A DNA stretch of 64,000 nucleotides from Jacaranda mimosifolia (Eukaryota; Streptophyta; Magnoliopsida; Lamiales; Bignoniaceae). Every line of letters begins with the position of its first letter. The first letter of the stretch is position 1. A program made the position numbers and the translations under genes. The DNA is taken from positions 2,816,501 through 2,880,500 of the forward strand of contig CM032131.1 of the NCBI GenBank assembly GCA_018894105.1, read 5' to 3'. The notes below the pieces were generated by a model. It saw only the letters and a program-made list of their open reading frames with translations. It was not told the origin of the DNA and did not search any database. Below are positions 1 to 10,716 of this stretch, in pieces.

Positions 1-2029
1 TTTTTTTCTAAAAGAAGTTAATTAATTATGAAATTAATAAATAGCAATTAATCTAAAAGAAGATAATCTATACTCAAATAGTGTACCAGGTAGAAGGGAA
101 CTCACTATTAAAAATAAAATATTTTTTCTAATATTCATAATGGAGGCATAGACAAATTTATATTTACTCTCTAATTCTATTCTTATTAAAATCTTTTCAT
201 AATTTAACTCATGTATTATATTAATGTTAATCTACTGTGATTAGACTGAAAAAGCTACTGAAAAGCGTATAAGGTTGATCTGATGGATTACTTATGCCAT
301 TACATATCATAAATATCAATTACCAACAATTATAATTTATAACTATAGGCATTTAGCGATTAACAATAATTTATAGTCAACAAATAACTATCGTGAAAAC
401 AGACCAAACCCTAGGCTTTGGTGGGACTACTCAAATTCGACCAACGCCTCATTGTCCATGCTATCTTATATAGAGATTAGCTAGGTATCTAGGGCAAGTC
501 CTTAATTAATTACACAAAGAATCAAAATCAAGTTTGGTTTATATATCTAGAGATTCCAAATATTAATTAATTGAGCAAATTTATAGCTGTGAGGAAATTA
601 GTGTTTGAATTTGTTGTGTGTAAGTGTTTTTATCCAAAAAAAAGAGGTCCTTTTTCTATTTTTAACTAAGTAAAAATAAGTATGTTTTATGGTTGACTGC
701 TATCCTAAAAAAAAATAAAAATGAAAAGATTAAATTTTATGCCACCCACAAAAACCCAATCACGTAGAAAATTAATATTATCCCTTTCTACCAAAACATT
801 CGTTTCTTAGTTCTTTTTATCTGCTGTGAAAATTTTCCTAACCCTTTATTCAAAGTTCAACCCATCAAATCCAAGTTACATTCTTCCGCCTCATAAATCT
901 TACAAAGTAGGAGAATACGTCACAACAAATAATGTATATATTTGCTTTATGTACAAAGTGTTATGATTTAAATTTGCATTAATTTTTGTTCTTTTGAGAT
1001 TTGACTCAAGTATGTCAAGATAAATAAAGGTAGAATTTCATTATTTTTTTCAAAAAAAATGATTAAATATTTTTTGGTGTTTTAAAATATTTTTTAAATT
1101 TAATTAAATTAATAATGTAATACTAATAATTCTGAATCACTGTTTTAATTTCAATAATTATGACACAAAAATAGAGAAAAATTTATATTTTTTCAACTAC
1201 GATGCATCTAAAATTTCATAAATGGTCAAATTATTTGCATAATTTTTGCAATGGAGTTGATATTGAAGCTTCATAAATTGCTACGCACACTCCTACCCTT
1301 TTTGCCTAAGCAAAAGAATGAATACCCATTTTGTTCATTAAAAGCATTTGATATAAATTTCAAAGACAAAAACATATCCTTTAATAAGTGATTCGACGAC
1401 TTTTTATTTATACTTTTTATCCCTTTTTTTCTTTGTTGAGCATCATTATAAGACAGATAATAAAAAAATTCGTCTTCTTGAAGTTTTACATATCTCTTTT
1501 AACTATAGTTATGATTTCCATTTTTTCCCTCTAAAAAGTTGAATTATGAAAGCATCCTTGCTTCATTTAATAGTAACTCCTTTTATATATATATATATAA
1601 TGAACGTATTAATACATGTGGATCATATCTTTCTTTTCACTTCCAGTTCCAATATTAATAAGAGTGTGACCTCTTCTCTTAGCACATCAATTAAAAAATC
1701 TTCTCTATATGTAGGAGTTTTCAAGTATTTTATTATTAAGTATAATCACAATTTATCAATTAATTTGTCTATTCAAAGTATAAATAATAATTTTATATAT
1801 TAATATGTATGGTCTAATTACACTCTTGATAATTAATGATTCTTTTTAGAATTCGACTACTTAATTCATCCACTTGCTTCTATATATCAATCAATTTTAG
1901 TCACTATTGTTGGAATTATAGTTATTATTACTAGATTATGTTACGATCATATAGTTTTTAATTTTTTAATTTAAAATAATAATTACATCTGTTTTCTTTT
2001 TTTACTAAAAAAGGTAAATGCCTTCAATG
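1..2029. repeat. Array unit A
   Basis: Leftmost and longest unit, about 2 kb, possibly cut by the window edge. It holds the full set of landmarks without a large insertion. A frame at 1546-1803 (85 codons) starts inside the conserved block but is low-complexity and not kept in the other units, so I do not call it a gene. Confidence 0.7.
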
Positions 2030-2082
2030 ATATATTATGCTTATCGTACGTTAATAAGAATTGATTAGCTCTCTATTTCTTA

Positions 2083-2528
2083 TGTTGTAATCTTGGAGGA
2101 TCTATTATGAAATAACAATAAAGTAATTCAATGAAAACTGATAACAAGATTTAACGTGGTTTGGCGATGTGCCTAATCCACCAAACAAAAAAAAGAACTT
2201 AGTGATTTCAAATTAAAGTAACAAGTACAATTTGAGCCTCACAAATCTCAAGAGAACACCTAACACCCTCGTTTTAAATTCCGTCTCGAGAAAACTATTT
2301 CAAAAGCAGTTAGAATCACTTGTGTATGGTCTGTCCCAATTTGTCCCGGAAGAAAACTGCTTAAATACCTACGAAAGTAGAGTCTTTGGCTCATGGGTCT
2401 GTGCGCGGCGCAGCGACGCTGGTTTTCTGGTATTGTGGCACGGCTACAAAATGCTTGCCCAGTTTCCGCACCTGCCATTTCTTCCGTTTCTCGCCATTTG
2501 TAGCCTAAATTTGAAGGCATTATCAACA
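2083..2528. mobile_element. Solo LTR (446 bp) with 5-bp target duplication
   Basis: The element starts TGTTG and ends CAACA, the standard inverted LTR ends. It is flanked on both sides by TCTTA (2078-2082 and 2529-2533), a typical 5-bp retrotransposon duplication. Units C and D show the uninterrupted site ('ctcttat...tatcatacgtc' in D). Near 2150 it has 'ttaacgtggtttggcgatgtg', resembling a motif common in plant LTRs. No internal region follows, so it is a solo LTR or a very short non-autonomous element. The apparent frames on both strands at 2232-2534 lie inside it and are not treated as genes. Confidence 0.85.
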
Positions 2529-2873
2529 TCTTAGTTTATCATACATCAATAAGTATTCAACTACAACAATCCTAGCTATGCTCAAGAGCATCTAGAACGG
2601 AGGCGATTCATTGCCATTTTTATTCTTATGAAAATATCATTGGAAGGATTAAACATGTATTACAGTTGATTTCTAATCTATAGGATCTGATTCAAAAAGT
2701 GATATATTGAGAAGTGCGTTAGGCTGATCCTTTCCTCCCCCCCCTCAAATAGCACACACACGCACACATATATATTATTTCGTCATATGCATGTGTTAAT
2801 TATCAATAATTATAATAATCAATACTTATCGACTGACAGTAATTTATAGTCAAAAAACTTATAATATGAAAGC

Positions 2874-4215
2874 GGCAAAATAACAAAATTCGTCCTGTAA
2901 TTTTACCCCATTTGGTTTTTCGTTCTATAACTTGCATAATATCAATTTTAGATCTATAAGTATTAAAAAATTATAATTTTTCATCCTTTTTTCGCCGGAG
3001 CTGGCGAAACTCGCCGGAAAAGGTGACGTGGCACGCCGGGCATGTGACATTTCTTGTTTCTGCCTCGTTGGCAGCTGACATGTAGGCTTTTTTTGTCTTT
3101 TTCTTGCTTAGTTGGCAGCATACATGTCTTTTCCTTTCTTTTTTTTAAATTTCAAATATATTATATAATTTATATATACACACACATATATATACACATC
3201 TATATATATATATTTATATATTACATATCATAATTTTTCCTTTAAAACACATTTTTTCCCCCTAAATATCCTTCATTATCCCCAAAACTTTCCCATGTTT
3301 TAATATATACATACATATATTATATATACATCATATATATTATTATTATTATAATAAAAAAAAATTACTCAAATTCATTTTCACCCCAAAAATTTAACAA
3401 AAAAGCATTGATTTAACTGTTGCAGTAAAAAAAATGTTTCCCCCAAAACATAAACAAACATATCAAAATTCTCCAAATTCAATTTTTAACTATTTTCCAA
3501 AACATAACCAAAAATTAATTACATTCCCCAACACAATTTTCACATTCTCCAATAATTTATTATCCCAAAACACATAATAAAATCACACAAAAAATATAAC
3601 AAACATTCCCCTAATTTACCATTAACAATATTAATTTAACTCACATATTTAAAATAATTTAATTAAATTTAAATATAAATTAAAATTCCCTACCCCACCG
3701 CACTCCCCCCACCCACCCACCAACCATGCGGGTCAGCCATGGAGGCCGCCTGGCCATGGCCGGCCCGTGCAAGCGGCCACCATGGCCAGCACCTCGCCTG
3801 GCCAAATCTGGCCAGGTGAAGTGCTAGCCACCAGCTGGACATGGTGAGCTCGGCCGGCCAGCCACCCACCTGGTGGGTGGGTGGGGGGGTGGTGGGGGAA
3901 TATATACATATGTATGTGTATGTATATATAAATACATATATTTAGATATATATATGTTTATATATAAATATATATCATATATATTATTGTATATCTAGTT
4001 GGCATTTTTTATTTTTTTATTTTTAATTTATCAAGCCATGTCAGCTGCCAACGAGGCAGAAACAAGAAATGTCACACGCACGGCGTGCCACGTCACCTTT
4101 TCCAGTGAGTTTCGCCAGCTCTGGCGAAAAAAGAACGAAAAATAATAATTTTTTAATACTTATAGGACTAGAATTGATATTATGCAAGTTACAGGACGAA
4201 TTTTGTTATTTTGCC
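2874..4215. mobile_element. Mutator-type non-autonomous element (1342 bp) with long terminal inverted repeats
   Basis: The left end reads GGCAAAATAACAAAATTCGT and the right end is its reverse complement. The inverted similarity runs about 200 bp inward (2874-3090 against 4035-4215). Both sides carry the 10-bp duplication ATATGAAAGC (2864-2873, 4216-4225), the size expected for Mutator-like elements. The interior is AT-rich with TA/CA dinucleotide runs around a GC-rich core at about 3685-3895 that is dense in CCATGG and GGCC. It has no open frame of note, so it depends on a transposase in trans. Confidence 0.88.
3685..3895. repeat. GC-rich CCATGG/GGCC core of the element
   Basis: This island of about 210 bases is very GC-rich in an AT-rich surrounding. 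It holds repeated CCATGG, GGCCATGG and TGGCCA palindromes and C-runs at one edge matched by G-runs at the other (CCCACCCACC and GGTGGGTGGG), so it could form a hairpin. Similar cores occur at about 62630-62950 and 63765-63810. Confidence 0.7.
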
Positions 4216-5010
4216 ATATGAAAGCAGAAAAAAATCCAAATTTTGATATAGATTTTCATTAGTTTGAAAAAAAAAATGAATAAGCTATTTTTTTAGATTT
4301 TGTACATGCATTGAGTATTGTACTAGCTAGCCTCTTCATCTTGGTCATGGACTGCTTAAGTGTTTAATTAACTATAAATAATACATGACTCCCATATAAT
4401 ATAGGAGTCCTCTTATAAGTTAAAGTCTCTTTTAATTAATTAGAGTAAGATTTTCTAATAGCAGTTTGAACTATCCTAAAAAATAAAATAATCTTGATTA
4501 TGACTTAAGCAAATTAAATATTTAATTATTCATCTGAATATTGCATTAGATAGACTGATGGAGGATGGAACCATGGGCTTGTATATAATTAAGGACTTTC
4601 ACTTAATAAAGTAGTCCATAAATGTCATTTTCCAAAGTACTATACATTATTTTGGCTCATTAATTTTCACAACTTTGACAGAGGGTGTTTGTTGCAACTG
4701 TCATTTATTTCTTTGAAGAGAAGAAGTGCAAACACACATTTCTTAAAAGGAATCAATATTTCTTCTTTTGGGGGGAATTTTCGTATGATTTTCTTCATTT
4801 CTCCCCTAAAAAAGTTGAATTATGAAATTGTCCTTGCTTCATTTAATAGTAACTCTAGAAAGTCTCCAGTGGCAACTGATGTTACATCACTTTATTAACT
4901 CGAATAACCATGTGCTAGATTACGTCAAGAATCATATAATTTTTAACTTAAAATAATAATATTATATCATTTTCTCTGTAAAAAAATATAATATTGATTA
5001 TAAAATAATA

Positions 5011-5414
5011 AGTAATAATATAGTAATAACATGTATTAAGTGATAATAACTTTTATTTTACCGCTAATGATATTTTATGAGTGACAATAACTTTTATTTT
5101 ATATCAACATAACTCAATAGTGACAAAAGCTAATGCTTTAAAATGTCACCATCAGCAATTAATCAATCATATAATGACAACTTAGTTACAATAAAAATTA
5201 TTATTATAATTTATGATCATATTTTTATATTATCAATAGTTTGTCACTATGAGTATGTTACTAATTATCAATGGTGATAATTAGATACTATTTTTGTCAT
5301 TATTTAGTTTATAAAAATTATTAAGATGACAAAAAAAAAATCTTTCGTAACTTAATATATATATATATATATGATTAGTAACAACTATATATTATCACTT
5401 GCTATTTTATTACT
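5011..5414. mobile_element. Probable AT-rich MITE in array unit B
   Basis: This stretch is present in unit B but not at the same place in A or C. Its ends are imperfect inverted repeats: agtaataatatagtaa on the left, and on the right the reverse complement of a sequence reading agtaataaaatagcaag. The interior repeats gtgataa/gtgacaa and ttgtcac in both orientations. I could not fix the target duplication, so the superfamily is open. Confidence 0.45.
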
Positions 5415-5479
5415 TTTTCATCTTTTTCTTCAAGTGTTTTCATTAAAAAATTAAATGCCTTTGATGAAGTCTGGTGGTA

Positions 5480-7199
5480 TATATAATGCTTATTGCACAT
5501 GTATAAGAATCTATTTGCGCTCTGTGCTTATCTCATCGTACATAAATAATTATTCAATTAGGACAACTACTCAATAATTAATGTACCAAGTAAAGGGAAA
5601 ATTACTATTAAAAATAAAATATCTTTTCTAAGAATATTCGTGGAGGCATAGACAAATTTACCTTTACTCACGCAATTCTTACTCTTATTAATTTTTTTTT
5701 ATTTTGAAGGATTAACTAGTGCATTAGATTATTGCTAATCTATTTTGATCAGATTGAAAAAAATTACTTGTGCCTGTATTGGGGTTATCTGAGTCAATTA
5801 TATGTTCCATTATAAATATCAATTGTTGACAATTATAATGCTCACTAATTAGCGTTTGATAATAATTTATAATCAACAAACAACTATTATGAAAGTAAAC
5901 AAAAACCTCATATATACTTTGATGGCATGCATCCATACTCTAATGCCTCGCCCATGCCTCTTTTATAGAAATTAGTTAGCTAGGTTGGGTCCTTTTTATT
6001 TTTATATTTATACATATGCACATTAGAAATTCGTTAATTTTAAGCTCCTCAATTTTATACTTTATATATCATGATATTAATGCCATTAAATTAAAGGCCA
6101 CTCGGCAGCTAAGTCAAGCCCTGAATACACAAAGATTAAAAAATCTTGGATTGTCTAGGAAATTCCAATATTGATTGGGCAAATCTATAGATGTGAGGAA
6201 GTTAATGTTTGAATTTCTTCTCTTTAAGTGTTTTTATTAAAAAAGAAAGGCCTTTTTTGTTTTAATTAAGAACAAATAAATATGCTAAAACAACTTATTA
6301 TCCCTTCCAATTACCTCCACATGTGTTTTTATTTCTTGTATCTGCTGTGAAAAGTATCCTAATCCTTACTTCAACCCATCAGTTCCAAGTTACTTTATTC
6401 CCCCTCGCAAACCTTGCAAAGTATAGAAGCATATGGCACGCACAAAAAATAATGTATTTTGCATTGTGTACTTATGATTTAAGTTTGAGAAGAAAACAAA
6501 TTAAAAGTAATAGTCAGAATATGATATTTGAGACTTTTCATAATATTTAATATTCTTCATTTAATTTGAATTTACGGTTCTTTTTTAGGAAAATTAGGAA
6601 CTTCCTAATATACATATGAAAACTCAATTTCTTAAAATAATTTCTTTAAATTTTGATTAAATTAATGATGCAATACTATTAAACCTCCAACACTATTTTT
6701 AAACAATAATATAAAAATACAAAATTGTATTTGTTCAACTGCGATCTAAAATTTCATAAGTGGTCAAATTATTTGCATTATTTTGAGATAGAAGTACTTG
6801 AGACATTAAATTCCATAACTTTCTATGGGCACTCCTACTTTTTTTTTTTTTTTGAAATTTTTTCCTGAGCAAATAATAAGTAATAATACCTATTTTGTTT
6901 ATTAAAAGTATTTGTGAGAAATTTCACAGACAAAATATATCCTTCAATAAGTGATTGACGCCTCTCTTTTTCAACTATAGTTATGATTTCATTTTCTTCA
7001 AAAAGTTGAATTATGAAACTGTACTTGCTTCATTTAATAGTAACTCTATAAAGCCACCAACGGAAACTGATAGTGCATTACTTACTACTCCAATAATGAT
7101 GTACCAGAATATTATGTTACAACGCATCTAGTCTTAAAATTTTTTACATAAAATAATATTAACTCACTTTTATAGAAAAAAAATTAAACAGTCTGGTAA
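5480..7199. repeat. Array unit C
   Basis: About 1.7 kb with no large insertion, and the best copy for comparing with A. It keeps the landmark order. The frames within it (75 codons at 6323-6550; 70 codons on minus at 5724-5936) are not conserved between units. Confidence 0.7.
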
Positions 7200-8760
7200 T
7201 ATATTATGCTTATTGTATGTTAATAATAATCCAATTAGCTCTCTATTCTTATCTTATCATACGTCAATAAGTATTCAAGTTGGCCGATCATATACTCAAT
7301 CTATTAAAAATAAAGTATCTTATCTAAAAACCCTAGTGGAAGTATGGACAAACTTATTCTTGTGCTCCAATTCTATTCTTGAAATTAAAAGTCTTTCGAA
7401 GGATTACCACATGTATCAGATTGCTAATCTGTTATGATCAGATTGAAAAAGTTATTACATGTGTATTAAGTTGAACTAAAAGCCTTTTCTTTTAATAATT
7501 GAGTCGATTACATATATTATTATATCATAAATATTAATTGTTAATAAATCAATAATTAAAGATTAATAACAGTTTATAATCAACAGAAAATTATTATAAA
7601 AGCAAACAAAAACCAGTACTTCAATGGGATCCAAACCCATAACCTCATCCATCGTACTATCTTTTAAAAGGATTAGTTAGGTTAAGTCCTTAATTACACT
7701 AGATTCAAAACCAAACTTGAACTATCTAGGGAGGTTCCAAATATTAACTTATAAAAACTATATGATTTGTTAGATGTCCTTCGAATTTGAATTTCTTTTT
7801 TAAGTTTTCTTTATTTTTATTTTTTTTAAATCTTTTTATTTTAATTAAGTAGAAATAAGTAATATTTTATACATGAGTAAGTCCTATCCTACAAAAAGTA
7901 AATTTTATGCCACCCACAAAAGCCAAATCACATGGAAATTATTGTCACTTAATTTCAAACACAATATTTGTTTTTATTTCTTTTTATCTGCTGTGAAAAG
8001 TTTCTTAACCCTTTTTTCAACCCATGATTTCCAAGTTATGTGAATTATATGTCTCAACAGATAATATATTTGAATTATATATAATTATTCTCACTAAAAG
8101 TAAGTGAAATTAACTGAGAATCATAACTAAAAGGGATATGTGAGGGCCCCATGTTTTAAGTGGTTATAATATAATTTTCAGGGGGGAGAAAAAATGACCA
8201 CAAAGCAATTCTTTTTTAGTTAGAACAATAATACGATATTTGAGACTTCCTATAATATATTTAATATATTATTTTGAATTTGTGGTTCTTTTTATGAGAG
8301 AAGAATTAATATCTTAAGATGATTTTTGTTCAGAGTTTAATTAAATTAATTATGTGACACTACATACTAATTTTTTATCACTATTTTTAAACAATAATAT
8401 AACAATACACAAAAATGTATTTTTTTTTCAACTATAATCTAAAATTCATAATTTTTAAGATGGGAGTTAATTAAAATTGATGCTCCAAAAATTACTACGA
8501 GCACTCCACTCTTAACTTTTTCTTTTCCTCCCCTATCAAACAACAAGAATAACATTTGTTCATTAAAAGCATTTGTTAGGAATTTCAAGGACAAAATATA
8601 TACTTTTATAAGTGATTCGACATTTTTTTACTTTCTATCCCATTTTTCCTTTGTTGATAATTACAAGACGGCCAAATTAATTTCTTCGTTTTTTGAATTT
8701 TCACATTTCTGTTTTAGCTATATAGTTCAATATTAAACAGTACGAACTATTTACCTTGTC
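7200..8760. repeat. Array unit D
   Basis: The most diverged unit. The first 900 bases match C well ('cttatcatacgtcaataag', 'tgctaatctgttatgatcag', 'atctgctgtgaaaag'). The similarity then weakens, and the conserved 'cttgcttcatttaatag' block is missing. The right limit is approximate. Confidence 0.6.
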
Positions 8761-10585
8761 ATTCACATATTTATGTTAATTCATTCGGATAGAGCAACAA
8801 ATCACAATTAGAAAAGATTAATGTGGAGTTGATTTCTAGTTGGATAACTAGGGCTGTAAACACAAATTACTAACAAATTTCAGAGTTTTATTAGATATAA
8901 CCAGTCTAATACTGAAAGTTTAATATTCTCTTTAATTAGATATAATCAACTTCATTAAGTTAAAATTTAACATTTTGTTAGAAAAACATTCAAGACAGAA
9001 CTTAAATTTCAATGCTTATATTGCTTGTACTATAGCTAAGAACGACAAGGATTAATTTTAATTTTTTTTTGTACTATAGCTAAGAATGATGCCGATTAAT
9101 TGTCCTAGTTACGTTCTTGTACTACTTCATGCTAGATGCTAGCTAACAAATTAAATTGTACTATTTAGGCTTCATTTTGGTCGAGCTGAGATGATCTTAA
9201 TAGTTTAGATGACTTTTAAGTTCTTAATTAAGAAGGGCTTGAAATCAGAGTTTAGGCTTAGTTGATTTAAGTCTAGCATAACTAGAAAGTGGGCTAAAGC
9301 CCAATAAAACATTGTTGAATCCAATATGACTTATTTTAATTCTAAATAAAATATGGCCAAGTTCATGTAGAATTCAAGAATCCAAATCTTAGAATAGAAC
9401 TTGCATCTTCATTTAAAAGATACAAATAAGGTATCTTTTTTTCCATGTAGTCACACACTTCTACAATCATTCTAATTTGAACCTTAAATACGAAAGGATT
9501 TAGCTAATTAAAAAATGCGTATTTGTTAGACTTTTCATTTATTTTGATATGACAAATTAAGTTCTCAAAGATTAAATAATAAAAATAAACTGTAAAGGCC
9601 CAATTGATTGAATGAATAAATAAATAAAAAGGTCAAAGAGCCATATTGACCAAGCCCATTAAGAAGGGCATCAAATTTTTAGTGCTCGGAGCCCATTTAG
9701 AAAAAAGACTATAAATATTATGCCCCAAAGAGAAATTGAGCACAACATATTATTTGCAAAAAAAATCGAGGATTGAGAACTCTTTGCACCATGGTCGAAG
9801 AACCACCAACCTAAGATGCAATCACCTCCAACATTGGAACCAGCCTCAGAAGTGCAACCGACACTGGAGGAGATTCCTACACAACAAGCACCACCTCACA
9901 GATGATTCAAGAGGCATTGAAGACGTTGGATAATGCCTCTGTGCAAACTGCGAGCAAAGTGGCTGCCCAGTTCATCGGAGAATACAGCTCTTAGGAGAAA
10001 CCACAGTTATATTTAGGAGGTTTAGGAGAATTTTGGGCGTACTAAAATTTAAATTTATATTTTTTTGATTAGTTATATTTAATTAATTATTTATTGTAAC
10101 TTTAAATAATAAGTCTCCAAATAAAGTCCTTATACTTTTTCTTAGGCAGTTAGGCTAACTTTTCTTGAGAAAGAAAAAAATATTAGTATGAAACTTCTAA
10201 CTAAGAGCCTTATATTTTTTTATGGCCTTGACATAAAACAAGGCCTTATGTATCTCTTTTTAGGCTTAGAGTACGAAAAAATAATATATATTGGAGGCCT
10301 TCAAAATTTGGATGCCTAACGCAGTCACCTTTCTTGATTAAAGGTAGAGTCATCTTTGGATGATTGTTAAAAGTTTTTAAATAAATATTGTTATTATGAT
10401 GTAATTTCATCTTAATGAAATAAAATATAATACAATTTATTATTTGTTCGACTTCATAAAAAATACTTGGAAAACCAGCAGCAAATATCTTTCTATTTAA
10501 TAAAAAGTATAATATAATAGAAAATTGATATTTTTTAATATAAAAAGAAAAATGGTTTCATTCCACCTTAATGATATTTTTGGAA
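8761..10585. other. Relict intergenic stretch with a possible decayed retroelement
   Basis: No gene is supported. 9027-9107 holds a 44-base direct repeat ('gtactatagctaagaa' at 9027 and 9071). Around 9690 a TATA-like 'gactataaatatta' precedes a transcript-like leader. At 9791-9994 a frame beginning ATG-GTC-GAA-GAA has one early stop, then about 60 coding-like codons ending QFIGEYSS and a stop. The base composition there is richer than its surroundings. This could be the promoter and gag start of a dead LTR element, or a gene fragment. I do not recognise it. Confidence 0.35.
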
Positions 10586-10592
10586 GGGCCCA
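10586..10592 (+). promoter_or_regulatory. GGGCCCA site II-like motif upstream of RLSB
   Basis: A single GGGCCCA lies 125 bases before the RLSB start codon. Such TCP-binding site II motifs are common in promoters of plant organelle and translation genes. One motif alone is weak evidence. Confidence 0.35.
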
Positions 10593-10716
10593 TTCCACCA
10601 AGAAGATAGTGTGTGCAATGCACCCACGGCGCACAAACTAAGGACAACCGAACGGATAAAAAGAAGCGGCAAACCAGAGAAAGGGCCGTCGACGAAGGTG
10701 CGCAGGATAAGCAGAG

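Larger units (their letters stand above)
2030..5479. repeat. Array unit B, swollen by three insertions
   Basis: This unit shares flanks with A, C and D but carries a solo LTR (2083-2528), a Mutator-type MITE (2874-4215) and an AT-rich insertion (about 5011-5414). With these removed it is about 1.2 kb. It also lacks roughly 0.6 kb that A and C keep between the 'tagctagcctcttc' area and the 'cttgcttcattta' block. Confidence 0.75.
1..8760. repeat. Decayed tandem array of four long non-coding units
   Basis: Four diverged copies of one AT-rich sequence lie head to tail: A (about 1-2029), B (2030-5479), C (5480-7199) and D (7200-about 8760). Ordered landmarks recur in each or most. Examples are 'attaaaaataaaatat' (about 110, 5610, 7303), a block ending 'gattgaaaaa' or similar (about 250, 2690, 5755, 7442), 'taatttatagtcaaca' or similar (about 370, 2840, 5865, 7565), 'atctgctgtgaaaa' (about 820, 6340, 7988), 'ggtcaaattatttgcat' (about 1222, 6763), and 'cttgcttcatttaatagtaac' in A, B and C. 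No unit has a long open frame, so I read this as non-coding or thoroughly decayed. The array may extend left of the window. Confidence 0.8.

Noticed and set aside
1546..1803. 85-codon frame starting with a signal-like MKASLLHLIVT
   Set aside because: Only the first dozen codons are conserved in the other array units; the rest is AT-driven.
2232..2534. 100-codon plus frame and 89-codon minus frame with normal-looking base composition
   Set aside because: Both lie almost wholly inside the solo LTR; no conserved motif.
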